Shown here one piece after another: positions 8,723-16,926 of a DNA stretch of 64,000 nucleotides. This stretch comes from an uncultured Erythrobacter sp. (GTDB lineage: Bacteria; Pseudomonadota; Alphaproteobacteria; Sphingomonadales; Sphingomonadaceae). The stretch's first letter is position 1; every line of letters starts with the position of its first letter. Under the pieces are notes generated by a model. The model had not been told where the DNA came from, searched no databases, and worked only from the letters and a program-made list of their open reading frames with translations. A program made the translations under genes and the position numbers. The stretch spans positions 1,957,501-2,021,500 of the forward strand of contig NZ_CANMPJ010000001.1 in NCBI RefSeq assembly GCF_947499705.1. The letters run 5' to 3'.

Positions 8723-10377
8723 ACGAGATGCGTGTGGTGACCGGCGACAAGTCAGGGCGCGAGACTACTGAATGGTGGCGCGGTGCAGTGATCTATCAGA
8801 TCTATCCGCGCAGCTTTCGCGATTCCAATGCCGATGGCATTGGCGATCTGCGCGGCATTGCCGAGGGGCTGGATTACATCGCATCGCTTGGCGTCGACGG
8901 CATCTGGATCTCGCCGTTCTTCACCTCTCCGATGAAGGACTTTGGCTACGACGTTTCCGATTATTGCGGGATCGATCCGAGCTACGGGACATTCGAAGAT
9001 TTCGACCGGATCATTGAGCGGGCGCACGCGCTTGGCCTGAAAGTCATCATCGATCAGGTCTATTCCCACACGTCGGACGAGCACGTATGGTTCAAGGAAA
9101 GCCGCACCGACCGCACCAACGCGAAAGCCGATTGGTATGTCTGGGCCGATCCCAAATCCGACGGGTCACCCCCATCCAATTGGCAATCGGTGTTTGGCGG
9201 ATCGGCGTGGCAATGGGACGGGCCGCGCAAACAATATTATCTGCACAATTTCCTGACCAGCCAACCCGATCTCAATGTGCATAACCCGCATGTGCAGGAA
9301 GCAGTGCTCGATGTGATGCGGTTCTGGCTGGATCGCGGCGTCGATGGCTTCCGTCTCGATGCGCTCAATTTCTCGATGCATGATCCGCAGCTGCGCGATA
9401 ACCCGCCTTCGGGCGCGCCGATGACCGAAGTCACGCGACCGTTCGACATGCAGATCAAGCAATATAACCAATCGCACGCCGACATCCCGGCATTCCTTGA
9501 ACGACTGCGCGGCGTGCTCAACGAATATGATGGCCGCTTCACCGTCGCCGAAGTGGGCGGACCCGATCCGCTTGCCGAAATGAAGGCCTTCACCGAGGGC
9601 GGCAAACGGCTCGACAGCGCGTATAACTTCGATTTTCTCTACGCGCCCGACCTCACCGCCGCCCGCGTGCGGGCATCGCTCAATCAGTGGGACGGCACGC
9701 CCGAAGAAGGCTGGCCAAGTTGGGCGTTCTCCAATCACGACGCGCCGCGCGCTGTCAGCAGGTGGAGCAGTGTAGACGATTACGGGCAGGTCGCACGGCT
9801 CAGCCTGCTACTGCTGCTATCGCTGCGCGGCAATCCGATCATTTACCAGGGCGAAGAGCTGGGCCTGCCTCAAGGCCATGTGGCGTTTGAAGACCTGCTC
9901 GATCCCGAGGCGATTGCCAACTGGCCGCACACTCTTGGTCGTGACGGTGCGCGCACACCTATGCCATGGGCGGCCAACGCGCCGCAGGCTGGATTCTCCT
10001 GCGCCAATCGCACGTGGTTGAAGGTCGACAGCGACCACGCGCCGCTCGCCATCGATCAGCAGATCAAGGACCCGCAATCCATGATCAGCTACACGCGGCA
10101 CCTGCTGGCGCAGCGCCAGGCCATGCCCGCCTTGGTGGCCGGCACCAGCGAGCTGCTCGATACGCCGGATGAGATCGTCGCGTTTGTCCGTTCCTCGCCC
10201 GAAGGTGATGTGCTCTGCGCATTCAATCTCGCCGATCATTCCGTGGGCTGGTCACCCCCCAGCGCCTTTACCGACGCCAAGATTGTCGCCAATGAACGCG
10301 AGACCGGTAGCGGAGAAGGCATTGCGACGACGATGCCGCGCCGCTCAGGCTACTGGGCGACGACAAACGGGGGTTAA
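8719..10377 (+). CDS. GH13 alpha-glucosidase (cytoplasmic)
   Basis: Alpha-glucosidase of the GH13 oligo-1,6-glucosidase/alpha-glucosidase group, 552 residues, without a signal peptide. It therefore probably hydrolyses imported maltose and maltotriose to glucose in the cytoplasm. The motifs are YQIYPRSFRDSNADGIGDL near the N-terminus (the DGIGDL loop typical of this group), DQVYSHTSD, GFRLDALN with nucleophile Asp214, VAEVGG with Glu278, and FSNHD with Asp341, followed by YQGEELGLPQ. The start codon overlaps the stop of the secreted GH13 gene (ATGA arrangement). The lacI-type gene follows three bases after its stop, giving a regulator at the end of its own catabolic operon. No glucokinase is present in the window. 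Confidence 0.94.
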   Translation: MNEMRVVTGDKSGRETTEWWRGAVIYQIYPRSFRDSNADGIGDLRGIAEGLDYIASLGVDGIWISPFFTSPMKDFGYDVSDYCGIDPSYGTFEDFDRIIERAHALGLKVIIDQVYSHTSDEHVWFKESRTDRTNAKADWYVWADPKSDGSPPSNWQSVFGGSAWQWDGPRKQYYLHNFLTSQPDLNVHNPHVQEAVLDVMRFWLDRGVDGFRLDALNFSMHDPQLRDNPPSGAPMTEVTRPFDMQIKQYNQSHADIPAFLERLRGVLNEYDGRFTVAEVGGPDPLAEMKAFTEGGKRLDSAYNFDFLYAPDLTAARVRASLNQWDGTPEEGWPSWAFSNHDAPRAVSRWSSVDDYGQVARLSLLLLLSLRGNPIIYQGEELGLPQGHVAFEDLLDPEAIANWPHTLGRDGARTPMPWAANAPQAGFSCANRTWLKVDSDHAPLAIDQQIKDPQSMISYTRHLLAQRQAMPALVAGTSELLDTPDEIVAFVRSSPEGDVLCAFNLADHSVGWSPPSAFTDAKIVANERETGSGEGIATTMPRRSGYWATTNGG

Positions 10378-10380
10378 TTG

Positions 10381-11409
10381 ATGCAGGACACGCGCGAAAG
10401 ATCAGGCAAGTCGGCCCGGCTTGAAGATATTGCGCGTGAGGCCGGCGTATCGATTTCAACCGTTTCGCGTGCGCTCAATGACAGTCCGGCGGTCAAGCGC
10501 CGGACCAAGCAGGAAATCTGGAAGATTGCGCGCGCGCATGACTACGATTTTCGCAGCACAATGCCCAACGGACCGATCGGAGCCGACGCCACGATCGCGG
10601 TGATCGTCCCTGCCCCGCAGGCCCGCGAGACCCGCGTTGCCGACCCGTTCTTCCTCGATCTGCTGGCAGGCATCGCCGAAGCCGCACGCGAACGAAATGC
10701 CGATCTCGTTATCAGCCATCTCAGCCCGCGTTCCACAGAAGACATCGAGTATGCGATGAGCACCAGCCGCGCGACCGGCATGATCTTCATCGGGCAAAGC
10801 TCCCTGCACCACGCCTTCAACAGCTTTGCCGCACGCGACAATCGCTTCGTGGTTTGGGGCGCAGAGTTTGCCGACGCGGCCTATTGCACCATCGGCTCCG
10901 ACAATGTCGCTGGCGGACGGCGCGCCACATCTCACCTCGCCAGGCTCGGGCGCGAGAAGATATTGTTCCTCGGCGACACCGAAGCGCCCGAGGCTGAGCA
11001 ACGTCACCGCGGCTATCGGCTCGCTCTCGAACAGGCCGGGATCGCGCTCGACGATCAACTTACAGTGCCAGCGCACTTTGACGTGCATTCGGCCGAAGCG
11101 GCAACCCGATCAGCCATCGACAGCGGTGTCGAGTTCGACGCCGTGTTTGCAGCCAGCGACCTGATCGCCATCGGTGCCATCCGCGCGCTTACGCGCAGCG
11201 GACGCAGCGTGCCCGGCGATGTCTCGGTGGTAGGTTACGACAACATTCCGGCGGCAAGCCTCGTCACCCCGCGCCTGACCACGATTGATCAGGACGCGAA
11301 CTTGGCAGGGCGGATGCTGGTATCCAAATTGATCGACACCAAAGGGGGACGCGGCGCATCGCAGCGGCTCGAAACCAGCTTGCTGATCCGGGACAGCTGC
11401 GGCGGCTGA
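10381..11409 (+). CDS. LacI family transcriptional regulator (maltodextrin locus)
   Basis: LacI/GalR-type repressor of 342 residues. The N-terminal helix-turn-helix and hinge helix read LEDIAREAGVSISTVSRAL (about 15-33), followed by a periplasmic-binding-protein-like sensor domain with the usual VVGYDNIPAA motif near the C-terminus. An ATG at 10381 is preferred over a TTG three bases earlier. It is co-transcribed with the two upstream GH13 genes and is one base from the halogenase-like gene downstream. By position it is the best candidate to bind the TGCAAA-NN-TTTGCA palindromes of this locus. The effector is presumably maltose or a maltodextrin, but this is not visible in the sequence. Confidence 0.93.
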   Translation: MQDTRERSGKSARLEDIAREAGVSISTVSRALNDSPAVKRRTKQEIWKIARAHDYDFRSTMPNGPIGADATIAVIVPAPQARETRVADPFFLDLLAGIAEAARERNADLVISHLSPRSTEDIEYAMSTSRATGMIFIGQSSLHHAFNSFAARDNRFVVWGAEFADAAYCTIGSDNVAGGRRATSHLARLGREKILFLGDTEAPEAEQRHRGYRLALEQAGIALDDQLTVPAHFDVHSAEAATRSAIDSGVEFDAVFAASDLIAIGAIRALTRSGRSVPGDVSVVGYDNIPAASLVTPRLTTIDQDANLAGRMLVSKLIDTKGGRGASQRLETSLLIRDSCGG

Positions 11410-11410
11410 C

Positions 11411-12931
11411 ATGGCTCAGGGTTTCGCGCCTCTCAAATCGATCATCATCGTCGGCGGTGGCAGCGCAGGTTGGATGACAGCAGCCGCGTTGGCACATTCA
11501 CTGAGTGACAGTTGCGAGATCACACTAATTGAATCCGAAGCGATCGGAACCGTCGGAGTCGGCGAAGCGACCATCCCGCCCATCCGCCATTTCAACCAAC
11601 GGCTCGGCATCGATGAAGCAACCTTCGTCAAGGAGACAGCTGGCTCCTACAAGCTCGGGATTGAGTTCGTCGACTGGACCCAGCTCGGTCACTCTTACTT
11701 CCATCCGTTCGGTCAGTATGGCGCCGAGTTTGACAGCGTCCCGTTCTATCATTTCTGGATGCGCGAAAGCCTGGCCGGGCGGATCGATACGCCCATCGAC
11801 GAGTTTTCGATGTGCTGGGCCATGGCAAAGGCGGGCAAATTCTCGCACCCATCACCCGATCGTCGGCATATCCAGTCGACGTTCGACTACGCCTATCATT
11901 TCGATGCCACGCTATACGCCGCCTTCCTGCGCAAATTTGCCGAAGCGCGCGGAATAAAGCGCATCGAAGGCCGAGTGGTCGATGCGACGTTGCGGGCAGA
12001 GAATGGCTTCATCAAGAGCGTGACGCTCGACAACGGCGAGAAGCACGAAGCCGAGCTGTTCATCGATTGCAGCGGGTTTCGCGGCCTCCTGATCGAGGAC
12101 ACGCTGAAGGCCGGATACGACAATTGGCAGCATTGGCTCCCCTGCGACCGCGCCGTCGCAGTACCATGCGCCAAAGGTGAGGCGATCACCCCTTACACCC
12201 GCTCAACCGCCAAATCCGCAGGATGGCAATGGCGCATCCCACTGCAACATCGCACCGGCAACGGCTATGTCCATTGCAGCGATTTCATCAGCGAATATGA
12301 AGCGACAACCGAGCTGATGACCTCGCTTGATGGCGAGCCGCAAGCAGACCCGCGCACGCTCCGCTTTGTGACCGGCAAGCGCCGCAAGTTCTGGGAGAAG
12401 AACTGCGTCGCCATCGGTCTGTCGGCGGGCTTTATGGAGCCGTTGGAATCGACCAGCCTGCACCTGATCCAATACGGCATTCTGCGCCTGCTTGCGCTGC
12501 TACCCGATGCCGAGATGTCGCCGCTGCTCGCTCAGGAATACAATACCCAAACGACAGCGGAGTATGAACGGATCCGAGACTTCCTGATCCTGCATTACAA
12601 GGCAACCGAGCGGGATGATTCCGAACTGTGGCGCTACTGCGCCAACATGCCGATCCCAGACAGCCTGCAATACAAGATCGATCACTTCCGCAATTACGGA
12701 CTGATCGTTTCGGACGAGCGCGAGCTGTTCAAGAACCCGAGCTGGATCGCGGTCTATCTTGGTCAGAACATCGTTCCTCAGCGTGCTCCTGCGTTGGCCC
12801 AAATGCGCAATCAGGTGCCGGTTGCAGACCGGATGGCGGCGATCTCGCAAGCGATGGGCGATGCCGTGGCAGCCATGCCCGCGCACGGAGACTTTCTGGC
12901 TAAACACTGTCCCTCCCCCTACGCAGCCTAA
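11411..12931 (+). CDS. Flavin-dependent (tryptophan) halogenase-like protein 1
   Basis: Member of the flavin-dependent tryptophan halogenase family, 506 residues, near the usual length. It begins with the FAD-binding GGGSAGWMTAA box and has the diagnostic GWQWRIP motif that separates halogenases from other flavin monooxygenases. The catalytic lysine is present in SYKLGIEF (Lys81), and the glutamate in PLEST is residue 346, the same number as in PrnA. So the protein appears catalytically intact. Its start is one base past the lacI stop, placing it at the end of the carbohydrate operon. Such proteins recur beside TonB receptors in sphingomonads and Caulobacter without a known halogenated product. 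The true substrate here is unknown. Confidence 0.92.
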   Translation: MAQGFAPLKSIIIVGGGSAGWMTAAALAHSLSDSCEITLIESEAIGTVGVGEATIPPIRHFNQRLGIDEATFVKETAGSYKLGIEFVDWTQLGHSYFHPFGQYGAEFDSVPFYHFWMRESLAGRIDTPIDEFSMCWAMAKAGKFSHPSPDRRHIQSTFDYAYHFDATLYAAFLRKFAEARGIKRIEGRVVDATLRAENGFIKSVTLDNGEKHEAELFIDCSGFRGLLIEDTLKAGYDNWQHWLPCDRAVAVPCAKGEAITPYTRSTAKSAGWQWRIPLQHRTGNGYVHCSDFISEYEATTELMTSLDGEPQADPRTLRFVTGKRRKFWEKNCVAIGLSAGFMEPLESTSLHLIQYGILRLLALLPDAEMSPLLAQEYNTQTTAEYERIRDFLILHYKATERDDSELWRYCANMPIPDSLQYKIDHFRNYGLIVSDERELFKNPSWIAVYLGQNIVPQRAPALAQMRNQVPVADRMAAISQAMGDAVAAMPAHGDFLAKHCPSPYAA

Positions 12932-12964
12932 GCGCCTACGCACTTTCCTCCATCGCAAAGCAAA

Positions 12965-12990
12965 AGGGCCCGCTGTTGCCAGCGAGCCCT
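12965..12990 (-). terminator. Intrinsic terminator between halogenase 1 and TonB receptor
   Basis: Stem AGGGCCCGCTG / CAGCGAGCCCT with one mismatch and a 4-base loop. Read on the minus strand it is followed by TTTTGCTTT, so it fits best as the terminator of the TonB receptor gene and may also stop the convergent operon. Confidence 0.75.
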
Positions 12991-13016
12991 CTTGGTGTGG
13001 GTGCGACCCAGGGAAA

Positions 13017-15788
13017 TCAGAAGCTCTTGCGAACCGTGAAGTTGTATGTCCGGCCGTAGAGTTCATGACGGCTCGGGAACGTCCCGATCTGATTGCCGCC
13101 AGTATCGAACAGATCATTCTGGGTCACGAATGGCTCGTCGGTGATGTTGAACACCTCGAACTGGATCGCGAGACCTTCGAGCGGGCCGCTTTCGTTCTGG
13201 AACGTGTAGCCGATCTGACCGTCGAGAATGGTCTCGCTGAGCGCGTCGGCACCGCTCAAGCTGCCATCGAAGTTTTGAACTTCGGACAGGAAGCCATCGC
13301 GATAGCGCGCAGCCAGTTTGGCCTGGAAGCCGTTCTTTTCATAGAAGACGTCGGCGGACCAAGTCGTCTCCGAATAGCCCGGGATCGGCAGTGGATCCTG
13401 ATTCTGATCGTCGACTTCGGCGTCGGCATAGGTGATGCTGAAGAACGCGCCGAACCCGTCGAGTGCGCTCGTCACATCGGCAAGGTCGAGACGTAAGGTC
13501 CCTTCGATACCGGTGATCGAACCATCTGCGAAGTTCACCGGACCGCTGAATGCACCGGTTGCCAATTCAGGGGCGGTGTTCAGGATCGAGCCGAAGCCAG
13601 CATTGTTGATTTGCTGCTCGAGGTCGATGATCTCGTTGAAGTCGATAACCCAATCGGACAGATCTTTGTGGAAGACCGCGACAATCACCGCCGTCCCCGC
13701 AGAGAAATACTTCTCAACCGAGAGATCGTATGAGACAGATTCATACGGCTGGAGCGCGGGGTTGCCGCCGCCTAAGTTGAAGCAGACCAGTTGTGGCGGC
13801 GCAAAGCCAAGCACCGTATCGGGTACCTGATCCCCATCGGTGTCCGAACAGCTCAGCGGGTTGACTGTGATGTTCTGGTTCGCCGCCATCTGATCAAGGC
13901 GCGCGCGCGTGATCGACTTGGCCGCAGCAAGGCGAATGAACAGACCGTCGCTGACCTCAAAGCTGAGGTTAGCGCTCGGCAGCCAATCATCATAGCTTTC
14001 GGTCACGGTGTTCAGCAGCCCGCCACCGATCGTACCGGTCGAAGACTGGCGTGTATCCGAATACCGTAGGCCGACATTGCCGCGCAGCGGAATGCTGCCA
14101 AGCATCGCATCGATATTCGCCTGAACGTAGAAGTTGTGCACTTCCTCATCGACGACCCATTCGGTGTCGAAGGTCGCCTTCTCAACGATGTAGGTGCCGT
14201 CGGTCAGGAAGCTCGACGGGTCGTAAGCGAGGATGTTGTTATTTAGCCCGCCCGTATCGGTGGACCCGACGATCGCGTTGGTCGGAACCGCAAGGGCACC
14301 ATCAACAAACGCTGCCGATGGCCGCAAGAAGCTCTCGTTAGAATCGAAGTTCTTGCTGCGGTCCGTGTAGAGATAGCCAACGGTGATGCTGCCGAGGAAC
14401 CCGCCGTCGAACTCATAATCGAGCTCTGCGCGAAGCTGGTTCAACTCGTCTTCGATCTCAGGCTCTTTGATGAAGCCAACCTGGCCCCACCCCCCCGGAT
14501 CGGTCAGCAAAGCGTTTGCCGGATCAGTGTAATCGAGCAAACCATCGATGCTGTAGCGTCCATTGGACGGCGTGTTGAATGTCAGCGTATCCTGCGCGCC
14601 TGAGCGTGCGCGGCCCGTTCCTCCATAGGATTCGTAGTCGATATCGTTACGGTCGAGATGCGAATAGCCATAGTCGAACACGAAAGAGAGGTTGTCGGTA
14701 ACACCCCATTCAAGGTTCGCGCCGATGGCGAAGATCTGCGCTTCGTTCCCTTCGGTGTCTGTCCGCAGGATTGGCACGACGCCGGAATAGGTCGCGGTCT
14801 CTGCGAAAGGTCCGGCTCCCGTGGCACCATCAAAGGTGGCGCCGCTCCACGAAGCGATCGGCGTTTCCGTGCCGCGGAAGATGCCTGAATCTTCGGTGTC
14901 GGTGTAGAACGCGTCGATGGTCGCGCTGAAGTTGTCGTACGGTTCGAATTGCAGCGTACCGGCGACAGAAACGCGCTGGAAGTCGCGGCTGACGACACCC
15001 TGACGCGGGTTGTCTGCAGCGTAGAGCAATCCGTTCGCATCGCGCGCAACCTGAAACTGGTTGGTCTTGAGTTCGCGCGAGATGAAGTGGGTCGGGTTCG
15101 ACTGCACAGTTGCGCCAAGCGACCAACCTACGGTGCCGTCGGAATTCTGATCGATCAGCGAGGCAAAGAAGCGGTAGCCATCGTCGCTGAAATCGGGGTT
15201 CAGCGAACCGCTATCGTTAAGGACATAGCGAGCCGAGACATTGATCTGGCGATCGCCAAAGTCGAGTGGACGAACTGTGCGGAGGTCCACTGCGCCGGCA
15301 ATACCGATGGCGGCGAGGCGGGCGTCACCCGTCTTATAGACAACACCCTGGTTGATCAGTTCGGATGGGAACTGGTCGAATTCGATCCCGCGATTGTTAC
15401 CTGCGGAGACAACTTCGCGGCCGTTAAGCAGCGAGAGCGAGAAGTCCGGGCCAAGGCCGCGGATCGAGATCTGCTGTGAGCGACCACGCACACGCTGTGC
15501 GGTCACACCCGGCAGGCGAGCAAGTGCGTCAGCGATGGACAAATCAGGCAACTGCCCGATGTCCTCTGCCGAGATAACTTCGACAATGCTTGTGGCTTCA
15601 CGCTTTGCCTCGAGCGAAGTTTCGATCGAGCTGCGGATGCCGGTTACGACGATCTGATTGCCTTCGCCCTCAGCTTCGGGCGCATCGGAATCCTGTGCGA
15701 CGGCGGGCGCTGTGCCGGCCACCATAACAAGACCCATGGCCGCACCACTAAGCAGCCGAGCGTTTGCGGAAAAACGCGAATATCCCAT
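13017..15788 (-). CDS. TonB-dependent receptor (maltodextrin uptake)
   Basis: Outer-membrane receptor of 923 residues of the Xanthomonas/Caulobacter TonB-dependent type. A signal peptide ending in APAVAQ is followed by a short linker, the plug domain (SADALARLPGVTAQRVRGR region, with QISIRGLGPDFS and LLNGREVVSAG), a long beta-barrel, and a C-terminal aromatic residue (TVRKSF) typical of outer-membrane barrels. The ATG at 15788 follows GGGGGAGAG and starts the signal peptide; the codon at 15809 adds an implausible leader. It lies between two halogenase-like genes and the GH13 cluster, so it probably imports maltodextrins in the manner of Caulobacter MalA. No full copy of the locus palindrome precedes it, only a TGCAAACG half-site on the minus strand near 15824. 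Confidence 0.93.
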   Translation of the reverse strand: MGYSRFSANARLLSGAAMGLVMVAGTAPAVAQDSDAPEAEGEGNQIVVTGIRSSIETSLEAKREATSIVEVISAEDIGQLPDLSIADALARLPGVTAQRVRGRSQQISIRGLGPDFSLSLLNGREVVSAGNNRGIEFDQFPSELINQGVVYKTGDARLAAIGIAGAVDLRTVRPLDFGDRQINVSARYVLNDSGSLNPDFSDDGYRFFASLIDQNSDGTVGWSLGATVQSNPTHFISRELKTNQFQVARDANGLLYAADNPRQGVVSRDFQRVSVAGTLQFEPYDNFSATIDAFYTDTEDSGIFRGTETPIASWSGATFDGATGAGPFAETATYSGVVPILRTDTEGNEAQIFAIGANLEWGVTDNLSFVFDYGYSHLDRNDIDYESYGGTGRARSGAQDTLTFNTPSNGRYSIDGLLDYTDPANALLTDPGGWGQVGFIKEPEIEDELNQLRAELDYEFDGGFLGSITVGYLYTDRSKNFDSNESFLRPSAAFVDGALAVPTNAIVGSTDTGGLNNNILAYDPSSFLTDGTYIVEKATFDTEWVVDEEVHNFYVQANIDAMLGSIPLRGNVGLRYSDTRQSSTGTIGGGLLNTVTESYDDWLPSANLSFEVSDGLFIRLAAAKSITRARLDQMAANQNITVNPLSCSDTDGDQVPDTVLGFAPPQLVCFNLGGGNPALQPYESVSYDLSVEKYFSAGTAVIVAVFHKDLSDWVIDFNEIIDLEQQINNAGFGSILNTAPELATGAFSGPVNFADGSITGIEGTLRLDLADVTSALDGFGAFFSITYADAEVDDQNQDPLPIPGYSETTWSADVFYEKNGFQAKLAARYRDGFLSEVQNFDGSLSGADALSETILDGQIGYTFQNESGPLEGLAIQFEVFNITDEPFVTQNDLFDTGGNQIGTFPSRHELYGRTYNFTVRKSF

Positions 15789-16196
15789 CAATACTCTCCC
15801 CCAACGCACATTGTTGGTTCCGTGCGTTTGCAGTTTTTTTCATAGCGTGAAAAATTGCTGCCGTAAATCACCAATCTCAACCAAGGGTGATCCGCCACTG
15901 ACCACAATCTTTCTCATTTCTTTTTAGATATTTAGGACATCTTGTCGTTCTAAATACCTTCGCAATGTTAAAAGTAGTCAACAGGTTGTGGCCCCCGAGT
16001 CACACTTTTGACGCCGCGCCCGCGGTGTCAGTTGCGCGAACTGCAAGGACGAACCACGCCAGACTCCTATGCCGGCGAGAGTCTGAACATTTATATGTTA
16101 TTTTTCCGCAGTTTAAATGAACTCAATTGGCATTCAACTTCGAGTTTGATAGCCTTTCCACGGCATAAGAAGCGATCTAGGACACCAATATCAGTC
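15789..16196. other. Intergenic region upstream of TonB receptor and DUF6445 gene
   Basis: A 408-bp AT-rich gap between divergent genes. It contains an inverted repeat with arms TATTTAG (15929-15935) and CTAAATA (15950-15956) and a single operator half-site near 15824. No convincing gene or RNA is seen. The reading frame of the DUF6445 gene stays open back to 16008, but those codons look non-coding. Confidence 0.5.
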
Positions 16197-16889
16197 ATGG
16201 GAAATTGGGCGATATCGCTTGCAGATGCGCAATTCACTGAATTTTCAGATGAAAAGCACGAATTCATCACGGTCGATGACTTCATGACAGCACCCAAAAC
16301 CGCGATTGAAATGGCTGTTTTGCAAAAATTTGCAAAGATCACACCGCAATATCCTGGCCTGCGCGCACCGCTCGACAAAGCCGTCGCGCAATCCTGGCTC
16401 GCCGAGTTGACGCCGCTGCTCGACAAGGGCTTTGGCAAAGCGCGTAATGGATGGGGCATTCAGGTGTGGCTTTCGGTGGTGACCACCCCGCCCCATGAAC
16501 TGATCCCGATGCAGCGGCTTCCACATGTCGACGGAACCGATCCCAAACTGATTGCCATGATGCTGTATCTTCATGAGACCGATCACGGCGGCACCGCCTT
16601 CTTCCGGCATAAGTCCACCGGGCTTGAAAGCCTGACCGATGAGACCTTCCCGCAATTCCGGGCAGCGCTGGAGGTCGATGTGGGCCGAACCGGAATGCCG
16701 CCCGCACGTTATATCGAGGACGGCGCGCCGCATTTCGAGCGCATCCACGCCAGCGAGGGCGTCTTCAACCAGGCCGTGTTCTATCGGGGCAATGTGCTGC
16801 ATAGCGGGATCATCGACAACGATGCCCCTTTACCGCTTGATCCGCGCGAAGGGCGCTTGACGATCAATGCCCTTTTCAGGCCAAACTGA
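16197..16889 (+). CDS. DUF6445 family protein (2OG-oxygenase-like fold)
   Basis: Protein of 230 residues matching the DUF6445 family, which is repeatedly found beside tryptophan-halogenase-like genes and TonB receptors in sphingomonads. The core reads YPGLRAPLD, LPHVDGTDP, HGGTAFFRHK and FYRGNVLHSG. The HVD pair and the later His in LHSG resemble the HxD...H iron site of 2-oxoglutarate-dependent oxygenases, but enzymatic activity is inference. An ATG at 16197 was chosen because the family begins just before FITVDDF; the ribosome-binding site is weak and longer starts at 16008 or 16095 are possible. It is the first of three rightward genes (this, halogenase 2, esterase). A perfect copy of the locus palindrome lies inside its coding sequence at 16321. 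Confidence 0.8.
   Translation: MGNWAISLADAQFTEFSDEKHEFITVDDFMTAPKTAIEMAVLQKFAKITPQYPGLRAPLDKAVAQSWLAELTPLLDKGFGKARNGWGIQVWLSVVTTPPHELIPMQRLPHVDGTDPKLIAMMLYLHETDHGGTAFFRHKSTGLESLTDETFPQFRAALEVDVGRTGMPPARYIEDGAPHFERIHASEGVFNQAVFYRGNVLHSGIIDNDAPLPLDPREGRLTINALFRPN
16321..16334. promoter_or_regulatory. Intragenic copy of the maltodextrin-locus palindrome
   Basis: TGCAAAAATTTGCA, a perfect match to the consensus arms, about 125 bp inside the DUF6445 coding region where it encodes LQKFAK. It could be a roadblock operator or a chance occurrence. Confidence 0.4.
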
Positions 16890-16926
16890 CAGCGAGAGGT
16901 GCGGGACCGCCCGCTGAAGATATCCA

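Noticed and set aside
11934..11945. CGCAAATTTGCC resembling the maltodextrin operator
   Set aside because: It lies inside the halogenase 1 coding region, has shortened spacing and mismatched ends, and is explained by the codons for RKFAE.
16008..16196. N-terminal extension of the DUF6445 protein
   Set aside because: The in-frame codons are AT-rich and encode residues unlike the family, and they overlap the region expected to hold promoters.
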